From: Catonia carolina
Lineage: Eukaryota > Arthropoda > Insecta > Hemiptera > Achilidae
Direction: 5' to 3'
DNA length: 64,000 nt
Assembly: GCA_035578175.1 (NCBI GenBank)
Contig: JAQMRL010000003.1
Coordinates: forward strand, 93,784,469 to 93,848,468
Shown here: positions 13,635 to 24,082 of the stretch, piece after piece
Numbering within the stretch: position 1 is the stretch's first letter
Layout: the number at the start of each line of letters is the position of its first letter
Notes under the pieces: generated by a model
Database searches by the model: none
Told to the model about the DNA's origin: nothing
What the model saw: only the letters and a program-made list of their open reading frames with translations
Translations under genes and position numbers: made by a program

Positions 13635-14192
13635 TTTTTCAGGGTCTTATCGGAACTTTCAGTTGGACAATTTTTGATCATCTTTGTTTAAAAATTTGTA
13701 TTAATTTTTAATAGAAAGGTGACTTTTCATACATGTTGTTTGTCTTAGTTTTTTTTTATGTATAACAGGTGATCTTTTTTTACAAGTGATGTTATTGTTT
13801 GTTCGTTTTCTTCGTTTACCAAAAATTCAATTTTTCATAGAAAAGGAACATTTTCTCAAAAACGGTTAATTATTTTCTAATGTAAGGTTATATTGGTCAT
13901 TATTTGAATGGGCAAGAGAAAGTCGTGTGAGTGTTTCACATCAGATTTTTTTATACTGTTTTTCAGGGTCTTATCGGAACTTTCAGTTGGACAATTTTTG
14001 ATCATCTTTGTTTAAAAATTTGTATTAATTTTTAATAGAAAGGTGACTTTTCATACATGTTGTTTGTCTTAGTTTTTTTTATGTATAACAGGTGATCTTT
14101 TTTTACAAGTGATGTTATTGTTTGTTCGTTTTCTTCGTTTACCAAAAATTCAATTTTTCATAGAAAAGGAACATTTTCTCAAAAACGGTTAA
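13553..14192. repeat. recent ~324-bp tandem duplication
   Basis: Copy 1 spans 13553-13869 and copy 2 spans 13877-14192, joined by a few T/A bases. By eye they are identical except for one T in the poly(T) run of TTAGTTTTTTTTTATG. The unit contains the element C right end plus ~230 bp of flank ending CTCAAAAACGGTTAA. Such identity means a very recent event, or an assembly duplication. Confidence 0.9.
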
Positions 14193-14643
14193 AGATACAT
14201 TGACTTCAGATTTTCAGGGTATATTCATTGCACAGAATTACTAATTTTAACATGGCAGTTCAACAAAAAAAAAAGGCGAAACAGATTTTATAGTAACAAG
14301 TTCAAGTTACGTTTAGGAAATTATTGACATTACCAAAAAACATTTTTTTTTCTGATGAATTAAAAGTTAATTTGAGAAACCCCCCATGTTAAAATATGTA
14401 TCGAGGTCCAATAAATCATCTGTATAAAAAAGAAAATGAGCTAATTATCTCTATCACAGGCTGAGACAATGTCCCTTATGTTAGTATGGAGAAGGAAACG
14501 AGGGCTGGGTCCGTTAAAAAGGTGTGATGACCTGACGATGTAGTAAAGCCACGAAAATACTTCTAAAATGCTAAGTGTTTTAACCAATTCTTTGACCCTT
14601 TATAGCAATTTTTAATAATTATTTCTATATTATATAAAGCCCC
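14193..14643. other. spacer
   Basis: Includes poly(A) and poly(T) runs and a C-run (GAAACCCCCCATG) at about 14379. No frame or repeat partner was seen. Confidence 0.4.
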
Positions 14644-16123
14644 AGCCAAAATGACTGACTGACATAAATTCTAACCCCTTAGCAGGTCTCTAAAAGCAAA
14701 AACACTGGAGACCTTTTTTATCGGGCGTCGGCTGAAACCCCCGGGAAAAATGCGAAATTTAAAGTATCTCTTTTCGAAAGCTCAGGAAAGGCGCGCGAAT
14801 ATTACGAACTTTTTAACGAAGTCTCGTTGCGCAAAGGCCACTGCGACCATTTTTGTTCCCCTCCCGAAGTATGTTAGGACCATATATATAAAGTTGCCCT
14901 TAACCCGCCGGTTCACTGGAAAAACTCAAAAAATAAAAATTTGGCTTTTTTGGGGTTGCAGTTTTTAGGTTTTTCTTTGTAACACCACGAAGACGGGTTT
15001 CATTGACAAATTTTTATTAGGACCACATTACACCAACTCCCGGAATCACGGGTGACTTTTCAAATTTTAGATCGGGGTCCTACGGGGTTTGGTACCCTTA
15101 TTTAAAAATTATGAAATTTTTAAATTTTTAGAATACAAAAAATTTGATAACGGCATGTCGTTTGGCGTTAAAAACTACATAAAAATGTGATAAAACGAAA
15201 ATTTTAAAGTTGCACCCTCTTTTTTGCAGTAGGGTTTGTATTTTTTTATCTCATAAACGGTGCATCGTAAAAATAAATTGTATAGAATATTTTTTGTACC
15301 CCTTTTAATGTACTTCAAAATCATATAGCTGTCGTTGTCCTCAACTCGCCGGTTCGGTAAAAAAACTCAAAAAACAAAATTTCGGCTTTTTTGGGGGTTG
15401 CATTTTTCAAGTTTTCTTTTGTAACACCATCAAAATGGGTTTCTTTGGCAAACTTTTGCTAGGACCACATTACACGTACCCTCCGCATTATGGGAAATTT
15501 TTCAAATTTTAAATCTAGGTCCTACGGGGGTTGATACCCTCATCTAAAAAAATTAAAATTAAACATTTTTAGAATACAAAAAATCTGTTAACGGCATGTT
15601 GTTTGGCGTTAAAAATTACACAAAAATTTGATAACCCGAAAATTCTCAATTGGCACCCTCTAGCCTGCGGTAGGGGTTGTATTTTTTTATCTCCTAAACG
15701 GTGCATCGTGGAGAAAAATTGTATAGAATATTTTTTGTACCCCTTGCAAAGTACTTTAAAACCATACAGCTATTGTACCCTTCACTTGCCGGTTTGGTGA
15801 GAAAACTCAAAAAACAAAATTTCGCCCTTTTGGGGTTTGCCGTTTTCAAATTGTTCTTTCTTTACACCTTCAAAATGGGCTATTTCGTAAAATGTATATT
15901 TATAAACAGTTACACGCACCTGTAGGATCACGGGTAATGTTTCAAATTTGTTTCGGTGTCCTACGGGGGTCGCTACCCTTATCCAAAAGATATGAAATAT
16001 TTAAAATTTTAGAATACAAAAAGTCTTTTAACGGCATGTTTTTTGGCGTTAAAGTTATATAAAAATTTGGTAACCCGAAAATGTTCAGGTCGCACCCTCT
16101 TCCCCAGGGAAGACTAACCCAGG

Positions 16124-16161
16124 GAAATACAACCCCAACCCCAGGGTTGGGGTTGTATTTC
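16124..16161. repeat. perfect 18-bp-stem palindrome, 2-nt loop
   Basis: The arm GAAATACAACCCCAACCC (16124-16141), loop CA, and its exact complement (16144-16161). The right arm is the normal array sequence (GGGGTTGTATTT, also at 15673-15684), while the left arm is extra sequence found only in this unit. Confidence 0.95.
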
Positions 16162-17001
16162 TTTATCTCTTAAACGGTGAATAAAGGGACAAAATGCATC
16201 AACCTGCTTGTGCCCTATAAAAAGTAATTCAAGATTATATCACCAAAGTTGCCCTTAACACACTGGTTCGCTGAGTAAACCAGAAAAACCAAATTTCGGT
16301 TTTTGGGGCTAGCCGTTTTCAGGTTTTCCTATCTTTACACCTTCAAAACGGAGTTTTATGGCAAATTTTTATTAGCAAAACGTACAGATACTTAAAGCAT
16401 CACGGGTAATTTTTTAAATTTCAGATCGGGGTCCTGGGGGGGTTACTACCCCTATACAAAAATTATGAAATTTCTAAATTTTTAGAATACAAAATATATG
16501 TTAACGGCATGTTTTTTACGTTCAAATTAAATGAAAATTTTGTAACGCGAAAACTTTGAGGTTCAACCCCCTTACGTCTGGTAGGGGGTAGTAATTTTTA
16601 CCTCCTGAACGGTGCTTCGTAGAGAAAAAGTGTATAGAATCTTTTTTGTGCCTCTCCCAAAGTACTTCAAGGCCATGTAGCTAAAGTTTCTCTTAACCTA
16701 CCTCTTCGCTGAGAAAACTCAAAACACTAGCATTCCGGCTTTTAGGGCTTGCCGTTTTCACGTTTTTCTTTTTTTACACCTTCCCAACGGTTTTTTCACA
16801 AACTTTTATTAACAAAACGTTACACATACCCCTAGAGTCACGAAGAATTTAGGTCGGGGTCCTATGGTGATTCATATCTTGAAATTTCTAAATATTGTGA
16901 TCCACCCAGCCCCACTGGCGGCCGAACTTCATCTTGTGGCAAATGATTCTGATCCACTTATGAATTCTGATCCACCTACCCCTCTGAGGTCGAGACACGG
17001 A

Positions 17002-17020
17002 AGCGGCGCGAAGCGCCGCT
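17002..17020. repeat. GC hairpin closing the array
   Basis: AGCGGCGC, loop GAA, GCGCCGCT: a perfect 8-bp stem in otherwise AT-rich DNA, at the 3' limit of the 440-bp array. Confidence 0.85.
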
Positions 17021-17036
17021 GGAGTGGCGAGTATTT

Positions 17037-17940
17037 ACTAACTTTGTACCTTTATTATTAAAAGAAGATGCAGTAGTGTTTGTCAAAACAATATTCTTGT
17101 TTTCCTCTTTTTTGCAATTCAACGTCAACGCACAGATAATCAAACTTTTAAACACAACTAAGAAATTTCAAGAATTTTGAAATTGAAATTACATTTCAAT
17201 GTAAATTTTAGTATTCTTATATGTTAATGTTAATTAATGAAAAGAATTGACAAGGTGTATACTGTAAAATAAGTAAATTAATTAATTAAACTTGAAGATA
17301 TTTTATCAACATTATCTGTACTGCTTTAAATCCCAGGAAACTTTTCAATATTTACATTTTAAAGTACATAAAAGAGAAGCGAAATTCAATTTGTACGGGT
17401 GAAAAAGGAAAAAGAAATAACTGACAGAAGCACGATAATCTTTGATATTTTATTTCTACTGCTTTGATTCATAAGTTTATTTATTTATACAAAATTAATG
17501 AGAAATTAACAGACTTAACTTGTAAACGAGATGGATAAAATGATTCCGTTTTAAAATTTTAATAAAAATTTATCTAATCATAAAGAGTAAATAAAATTAT
17601 AATTATCAAGCAATAATAATTATCATTCCATCCTATCTTTTACTTTTAGAAGACGACTAATTAATTATTTAATTAGGTAATTAATTAATTACAGCATGCT
17701 TTGGTGAGGATATAAGTTCAACCAACAGACTATTGAGTGATTATTCAGAATCGTATCTCTTAGTGGTTAATTACTCTGTATTAATACTTAGTGGATACCA
17801 ATTAGTTACTTAATGGTTACTTGGTTATAATGGTTCTTGGTCAGAAACCCCAATTTATAAAGTAATTAAAAAATAAATAATTATTACATTAGAGGTAGTC
17901 AAGATACAACAAAAAAATTAGGTATTAAGAAAAACATTTT
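17037..17940. other. AT-rich spacer, ATTA/TTAA low complexity
   Basis: Contains AATTAATTAATTA-type runs at 17275-17290 and 17660-17692. No frame over 60 codons and no repeat partner. Confidence 0.45.
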
Positions 17941-18150
17941 AAACTGATCAAACAAAGTCAGTTGTAAGATAACTGACAGGCGATTGGGAGGCTTCTTGTC
18001 ACACCCTACCGATAAAGGATAAGCGAATTTCTCGGAAACACCCCACTAATTGTTTGTTTTACAAACAAAATAAGAAACTTTTAAAATGTACTTAAGTAGT
18101 AGTATACTTTTGTAGTACAAAAAAGAGAAACAGAATTTCGGGACAATCTT
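17941..18150 (+). repeat. satellite-like array G, isolated left half-unit
   Basis: A half-unit with AACTGATCA, GGGAGGCTTCTTGTCACACC and CTACCGATAAAGG that matches the half-units at 19225-20225 (best the last one, with TCACGCCCTACCGATAAAGG). It is cut off from the rest of the array by element C at 18168-19125. Confidence 0.7.
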
Positions 18151-18167
18151 CAGTTGTCAAGCATCTA

Positions 18168-19125
18168 TTTTTACTTTCTCTAGCCTATATGAATATTTAG
18201 GAAGGAAAGTATTGTTTTCATGTCGATTTTTCAAAATCGAGTTTTCACCCGATCTACACGTTTTCAGATCCCCTGAATCCAAAAAACATGTTGTTAGCGA
18301 TTGGTCTGCGCGCGCGCACACACACACGCGCGCGCGCGCGCGTGTGTGAACAGAATATCTCAAGAACGAAACATCGTAAGAACTTCAAACTTGAATTAAA
18401 TACCACTAGAGAACCCGACACGAACATTTTCAACAAAATCGGTCAACCGGAAGTAGTAGTTTGTTTATTCGTGTAATTTTTCACTTTTTTGCGATTTTCT
18501 CAAAAACTGGTCCTACGATTTTTTTAAAAAATCGCCTGGTTTACTAAATTTTTTATGCTCTACAAGATAGGGTAGGCGTCATGTCTGCTGAAATTATAGG
18601 AGAGGCTGTTTTTACGTAAAAAAATTGTTTTTTCAGATTGCGACTTTAATATGCAATCTTTATATTTATGACTTTAGCGCAAAAATGTAAAAAAATTAAA
18701 ATCCCATAACTTTTATTTCAAACATTCTTTTGTATAAACGCTTAGTTTATCAATAATTAGCGATTTTTTTGTTTTTTCTCATGAAATCATGTGAAAAATC
18801 GATTTTCTTTGAGATTTCAGCCTTATCATGCATTTTACGACAAAAATGTGCAATCAATTTTATAGGAAATTAAAATATCTACAACTTATATTTAGAGCGT
18901 TTTTCTCTACAGAGCCTAGTTTAGCGTGAAAGAGTGATTAGCCGTATTATTAAGCCAAACTGAGGTCGATTTTCATTTGCGTCTTTCACTCATGATTAAA
19001 ATAAGGTTATGTTTTTTGAGGTTAGTTTATTTCTAATGTTTTATTGTTAATTTTAGATTATATTGGTCATTATTTGCATTGGCAAGAGAAAGTTGTGTGA
19101 GTGTTTCACACCAGATTTCTTTATT
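18168..19125 (+). mobile_element. element C copy 4, full length
   Basis: The best plus-strand copy. Left end ACTTTCTCTAGCC (18173-18185) and right end GGCAAGAGAAAGT (19081-19093) form the imperfect TIR, with the conserved outer stretch GTGTGAGTGTTTCACACCAG to 19115. Internally it carries a CG/CA tract (18308-18349), then at least two ~180-bp blocks with TTTAATATGCA / CTTATCATGCATTTTACGAC about 180 bp apart. It lies inside array G, so it inserted after that array formed. Confidence 0.8.
18308..18349. repeat. CG/CA alternating tract
   Basis: GCGCGCGC, CACACACACA, CGCGCGCGCGCG and TGTGTG in series, self-complementary and strictly alternating. It is a potential Z-DNA or cruciform tract inside element C. 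Confidence 0.85.
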
Positions 19126-19149
19126 GTATAAAGCATTTATTTATTTTTC

Positions 19150-20240
19150 TTAAAAAAAATATAAATGTTGTTAAAACTTTTAACTTAAACACGTACATTT
19201 TATTATTTTAACATAAATAATAATTTTGAAGACTGATCACACGACGTCAGTTGGGATATACCGGATGGGTGAACAAGAGGCCATTTTGTTGTCACGCCCC
19301 ACTGATACGGGTTAAGACCAATGAGCAATACCATCCCATCAGATATTGTTTTACTAAAAATAATTACGAAATTTCAAATTTTAAACATTACATAGACTAA
19401 TATACATATTTAATGCGAGTTTCAAGACATTTTAAAAATAAAAATAATTTTTCAAGATTGACAATCAGACGAAATTAGCAGCGAGATCCCGAACTGTCAT
19501 CGGGAGGCCATTTTGTTGTGATCTATTGACACGACTTACCTTAAATAATGGTCAGCTCGACATAGCATTTACTATACTTAAAATATATATTAAAAATGTA
19601 TACATATTGTTAAAACTTTTAACTTAAACACGTAAATTTTATCATTTTCACATAAATAATAATTTTGAAGACTGGTCACACGACGTCAGTTGGGATATAC
19701 CGGATGGGCGAGCAAGAGGCCATTTTGTAGTCACGCCCCACCGATACGGAATTAAGACCAATGAGTGATACCATCCCATCACATATTTTTTTACTAAAAA
19801 TAAATACGAAATTTAAAATTTTACAAACTACTTAGAATACGTATACATTTTTAACGCGAGTTTTAAGACATTTTAAAAATAAAAATAATACTTCAAGATT
19901 AATCCAACGATATTAGCTGTGAGATCCCGTACTGTCACCGGGAGGTCATTTTGTTGTGATCTATTGACACGGCTTACCTTAAATAATGCTCAGCTCGACA
20001 AATCATGTACTTTACTTAAAATATATGTATTAAAAATGTATAAATCTTATTAAAATTTTTATTTAACCATGTATGTTTAGTTATTTCATAAAAATAATAA
20101 TTTTGAAGGCTGATCAAATCTTGTTTCGCAACCGTGAGATTCTGGTCAGGTAACCGCAAGGCTATCTTTTTGTCACGCCCTACCGATAAAGGTCTAAGCC
20201 GAGTGGACGATACTATCCACTCAAAAAATAAATAAAAATA
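19150..20240 (+). repeat. satellite-like array G, 440-bp dimeric unit
   Basis: GTTAAAACTT recurs at 19169 and 19609, and its variant ATTAAAATTT at 20049, an exact 440-bp period. Within each unit, AGGCCATTTTGTTGT-type blocks at 19278, 19505, 19717, 19943 and 20159 alternate spacings of ~227 and ~212 bp, so each unit is a dimer of two diverged ~220-bp half-units (types ending CACGCCCC and GATCTATTGACACG). The last half-unit is more diverged. Confidence 0.9.
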
Positions 20241-20350
20241 TATTTTTACTTAACAACACATATTAATTTTTAACGTTTTCTAAGTTTTACGAACGTCAGA
20301 AACTGGCAGATTCCGGAAATATGTGTTTTAGGTTACATAGTATTACTCCA

Positions 20351-20547
20351 TGCCCATAACAGGCAGGTGGAGTGGTAAATAAATTGCACTCGATCTGTTG
20401 GTTTCAGGGCTACAAAACACAGTTATGTTTCTTATCACATAGTCAGCCAATTATATGACTGAACTATTTAAGAACAAAAGAGGTAGAGGTGTAAAAGACA
20501 CTAGTCAGAGTTGTCTCCTCTGAGAGTAATTAATTTTACTATACAGC
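20351..20547 (+). mobile_element. SINE-A copy 2, 5' half only
   Basis: Starts TGCCCATAACAGGCAGGTGG and proceeds through GGTAGAGGTGTAAAAGACAC to ATACAGCA, then stops where element C sequence begins. The 3' half with the AAC tail is missing. Confidence 0.85.
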
Positions 20548-20559
20548 AATTATAGCTTT

Positions 20560-21105
20560 TTAAAATTGTGGCTTTAATATGCATTTTAGCGCAAAAATGT
20601 GTACAATAAAAACTGTAGATACTTAAAAAATCTCCAACTTCCATTTCATACATTTTTTTGTGTAACATTCAGTTTAGCGGTAATTAATGTCATACATCAA
20701 ACATTTTTTGGATTTAGATTTAAATTGCGGTTTTTTGTTTTTTTTTTCATGAAAATGTGTAAAAAAAGATTTTGAAGATTTCAGCGTTAGTATAAATTTT
20801 ACGACAAAAATGTATATAGTCTAATCAAATTTATAGGAAATTAAAAAATTTACAACTTTTATTAAGATCATTTTTCTCTACAGAGCCTAGTTTAGCGTGA
20901 AAGAGTGATTTTCCACATTTTAAAGCCAAACTGAGGTTGATTTTCATTTTGTGTCTTTCCCTCATGACTAAAATTAGGTTATGTTTTTTGAGAGTGGTTT
21001 TTTTGTTAATTTATAATGTTTTATTAATAATAATATTAGGTTATATTGGTCATTTTTTCATTGGCAAGAGAAAATCGTGTGAGTGTTTTACACCAGATTT
21101 TTTAT
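20560..21105 (+). mobile_element. element C copy 5, right half
   Basis: Begins at GCTTTAATATGCATTTTAGC, carries two monomer blocks and the conserved AGCCTAGTTTAGCGTGAAAG, and ends GTGTGAGTGTTTTACACCAG (21077-21096). The left part with the TG tract is missing. The 77-codon frame starting at 20937 reads this non-coding DNA. Confidence 0.8.
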
Positions 21106-21398
21106 TATATTTTAATGATCAGCACAACTTGAATCCCACAAAGCTGGTTTGCTTTAAATTGCGTCAATAAAATGTTCTACATCCAAAAATCACAAGAATC
21201 GGTTGACATGTTGACTATTAACACGCTCGTGCAAAATTGAATCCCTCGTTTGTTGACAAGAGTTGCGATAAAGTTGAGGGAGGTTGTGCTGTTGACAGTA
21301 GTGGTCGAAGGTTGCGCAACAGATAGTTGATCATCAACACGTGATCATTTTAAACCGGGCCTCTCCTGTTGTGTGCAGTGTGGTTGCTAGTTTATTTT
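21106..21398. other. GC-richer unassigned segment
   Basis: Distinctly higher G+C than its surroundings (GTTGAGGGAGGTTGTGCTG, CCGGGCCTCTCC), with no frame over 60 codons. It directly precedes a minus-strand SINE/LINE tail, so it is probably the body of a retroposon whose family has no other copy in the window. Confidence 0.45.
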
Positions 21399-21456
21399 TG
21401 TTTTTTTTTTTAAATTAATTTATTTAAGGTCGCATCAACAATAAAGTCATTAGCGA
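21399..21456 (-). mobile_element. SINE/LINE 3' tail fragment
   Basis: The reverse complement reads CGCTAATGACTTTATTGTTG, then ATGCGACCTTAAATAAATTA and poly(A). This is the shared 3' end of the tRNA-type SINEs and of the I-like LINE at 45095-45500. Confidence 0.75.
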
Positions 21457-21708
21457 TCAAAATTACATAATATTAAATTAACAAAATTTACACAACAAAA
21501 TTTGAATTAAAATGTCTTGAGTGTACAAAATTTTAACTAAAATTTTCTTATGTGAACAAAATTTGAATTAAAAAATTTTGTGTAACTGTAAGTCTGTAAG
21601 TTACAAAACAAAGTTGTGTATACTCGTTATGTAAACACATAAATCGTGTACACATATATACACGTTATATTACGAGTAGATCTTTATCAAGAGGCCATGT
21701 TTCTATTT
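21457..21708. other. AT-rich spacer with short repeats
   Basis: ACAAAATTTGAATTAAAA occurs twice (near 21497 and 21555), with related AAAATTTTAACTAAAATTTT between. The bases GTTTCTATTT at 21699-21708 are the left target duplication of SINE-E. Confidence 0.55.
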
Positions 21709-22029
21709 TTTTTTGATGCCTGATATGTGTACGTTGCAATCTGTTCAATTGATAACAATAAGCAACCCCATGACCCAATGAGATGAGGATGATGTGTATG
21801 GCGTGTAAATGAGGTGTAGTCTTGTACTGACCCAGGTCGACCACTCCTGAGAGAGTATGGTTAATTGAACCCCAACCATCAAAGTACACCGGCAGTCACT
21901 GTCTAGTATTCAAATCTGTATAAAAGTAACTACCTTTACTAGGATTTGAACCAGGAATCTTCGTCTCCGAAAATCAGCTGTTAAACAGCTGATTTTAGCG
22001 ACGACTTTACCTCTAGACCAACCCGGTGG
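21709..22029 (-). mobile_element. SINE-E, full length
   Basis: The tRNA-like head lies at the right: CCCACCGGGTTGGTCTAGAG contains an A box (TGGTCTAGAGG) and GGTTCAAATCC is an exact B box. Between them is a perfect 27-bp palindrome (21974-22000, half AAAATCAGCTGTT) that replaces the normal anticodon/variable arm. The body has TGGTTGGGGTTCAATTAACC and ends in ATTGCAACGTACACATAT plus a short A tail. The target duplication GTTTCTATTT lies at 21699-21708 and 22030-22039. Confidence 0.9.
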
Positions 22030-22039
22030 GTTTCTATTT

Positions 22040-22539
22040 ATTAATACTTTTTTTTGAAATAAACTATTCTTATTAATTTACAGGAATTTGCTTAGTAGAA
22101 GGAAAATTTCAGACACTAATATGTAAAATTCAATTTGTTGTAATAATTCATGGTTTATTGATGGTGTTGCCTAGATATGACATAAGCCGGGTTTCATGCA
22201 ATTTTGTTTATAAAATTAAAACTATGCAATGAAGATTAAAAAATTCTTGAGTAATTAAAGTGAATTGGAAAATTGTTTATTGAATTAGTCTATGTGTGCT
22301 TCGATAGATTAGGTGGTATGGTTATAAAATATTTATTATACTTATATATTATATAATCGCCGGTCTCTTCCCTTTTCACCCCCGTAATTTTTTGACCTAA
22401 GGCGAAGGTAAATTCATCGAAGGACGACCGTCGGCGGTTGAAAAGTAGACAACTAGCGTTAGTTCAACGAAACCCTAGTATATGAATAATATAATTTTAG
22501 TAAACATTTATTCAATAAATTGGGAGATTTAAAAAGAAA
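22040..22539. other. spacer
   Basis: AT-rich, with a GC-richer patch at 22358-22485 (GCCGGTCTCTTCCCTTTTCA and GACGACCGTCGGCGGTTG). No coding signal or partner. Confidence 0.4.
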
Positions 22540-22795
22540 AAACGGGGTCGAACAGGACAGGTCCTTCCTGGACCAGAGACCGGTAGTTTTGTTAGGGATC
22601 GGAATAAGAGTAAAGGGGTATGACGGAGGGGGTGTTATGAAATATTGCGGGTAAGGGTTGCTTCCCCTTTAGTAGAGCAATCTACCCTGTCCGCCTGATT
22701 CATTACCAGTGCCCTTTTGCTAATGCGAGTCCCACAGATGCATTATTTAGTCCGCTAGTATGATACTACTACGATAATGCTACAGACACTCCTGC
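22540..22795. other. GC-rich island, unassigned
   Basis: About 50% G+C within AT-rich DNA. It starts near GGGGTCGAACAGGACAGGTC and ends CAGACACTCCTGC. A GGTCC-TTCCT-GGACC hairpin lies at 22561-22575. Minus-strand reading gives short broken frames only. Likely a fragment of a retroelement with no second copy in this window, but that is inference. Confidence 0.4.
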
Positions 22796-23321
22796 TTTAA
22801 AAAAGTAAAAAATAAAATAAAAAACTAGTTTTATAGCCGCCCTTCACCCCATTTTTCCCAACATTACAAAATATTTTATCATCAATGAAAATAATTAATT
22901 AAAAAATATTATTCAAAACTATAAACTACAGACTTAACCGGTATGCATAAATAAATCTCCCCATTCAACTCGCAATTTGTTAAAAGAAACGTGTTACCAT
23001 TATAACCAAAACAATTAAAATTCGATTGTACTCTAAACGTTGTAAATTTAGACAGTTGTTGTAATTCACAATGTTGGAAGTTTTTTAACTTTTGACCTTT
23101 TCGGTAGTTCAGTACACACATTCAATTATTAAGTTAAAGATTTCGAAGATTTTTAGGAAAAATATATCTACAATTTGTTATTTATAGAAAAATATAAAGA
23201 TTAATTAATAGAAAAATTTACAAGAAAGGTGACTCCCAGAGGTGATACGTTTACTAAAGAAAACAATTAATTTTCTTATTAACAATTAATAATGAAGCAA
23301 AATTTTTAAAGACAAAATGTA
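22796..23321. other. AT-rich spacer
   Basis: The 70-codon minus-strand frame (22909-23121) shows no recognisable domain. No repeats. Confidence 0.4.
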
Positions 23322-23490
23322 TGTAGTTCTGGTAAATCGGAAGGATTTAATTCGTATTCAAAGGGGTTGTTATGTTTGTAAAGTATGTCACTGAACCTAT
23401 AGCACAATTTCACAAATATGTCATTGAAGTACGGGACGAGTATGTCATCGTGCTTTATTGGATACGCAACTTCGTAAGATAGCAAACTTA
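23322..23490 (+). repeat. dispersed repeat F, copy 2
   Basis: Shares CTGAACCTATAGCACAATTT, TCATTGAAGTACGGGA and TATTGGATACG with copy 3 at 24083-24265 and, more weakly, with copy 1. Copies 2 and 3 bracket a LINE fragment in the same orientation. Confidence 0.75.
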
Positions 23491-23619
23491 GAAGTTAGGA
23501 TTGAATTTACTAAACAAATAAGAGTCTGCTGGTTTCCTGCGTTATAGCCATCGTAATGTACCTAGTCCTTTTGCTGTAAAAAAGTGGCTATAAATAAAAT
23601 TTTTAATTAAACATTTTTG

Positions 23620-24000
23620 ACTGTTCCCATATTGACTTATAGCGGTCAAATCTGGATAAAGGTTCAGGAGAAGAAAGCAGACTATTTTTTTTATAGAAAT
23701 GAGATTTCTTCGAGGTGTTTAATATTGTTACAGATTAGACGGACTTCGGAATGAAATTATTCGAGCAGAGCTAGGATCTAAAAACTCAATACTAAAATCT
23801 GATAGTACAGAAAGAGATGGAGAGGTTATGTTTAATGGATGCTTCCAGAAAGAATTACCCTCGAAGCACTGAGCGATAGACTTGAAGGAAGTAGATGTTT
23901 GAGTACGCTTTGGAAGAGATGATAATAACCGGTTTTCTGATCATTGTGAACCGGAACAGGTATGATTGTCTATCCATGGTGGACAAAGATTAGGATGTTT
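23620..24000 (+). mobile_element. non-LTR retrotransposon RT C-terminal remnant
   Basis: Frame-broken coding remnant. Readable blocks in order are VPILTYSGQIW (the conserved PxLxYGSExW motif after the RT palm), IEMRFLRG, RLDGLRNEIIRAELGSK, then in another frame WRGYV and PERITLEALSDRLEGS. This order is that of LINE ORF2 C-termini. At least two frameshifts and several stops are present, and no 3' end was identified. It lies between two direct copies of repeat F. Confidence 0.75.
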
Positions 24001-24082
24001 TTATTATTAACGTAGGCCTACTAATTTATCTAGGCTATGTCTCTTCTCCATCGGCGTTTGAGTCTTTTATTTATAGTTTCTG

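Larger units (their letters stand above)
14644..17036 (+). repeat. decayed tandem array, ~440-bp unit, ~5 units
   Basis: Marker GCCGGTTC and its decayed forms recur at about 14907, 15348, 15788, 16262 and 16700 (spacings 441, 440, 474, 438). Each unit carries in order TTTGTAACACC/TTTTACACC, a TTACACRYAC block, GGGTCCTACGGGG, TTTTTAGAATACAAAA, TAACGGCATG, GCACCCTCT and CTAAACGGTGCATCGT. The array opens with AATGACTGACTGAC (14650-14663) and ends with the GC hairpin at 17002-17020 and TGGAGTGGCGAGTATT. Units are 20-30% diverged by eye, so it is old. The 65-78 codon frames inside are not conserved between units. The 474-bp spacing is explained by the palindrome at 16124-16161. Confidence 0.85.

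Noticed and set aside
15603..15925. Frames of 65-74 codons in the 440-bp array
   Set aside because: Not conserved between array units; units carry indels and stops at the same positions.
14644..20240. CRISPR array
   Set aside because: Repeats are 220-440 bp and contiguous, without short repeat-spacer structure, in eukaryotic DNA.
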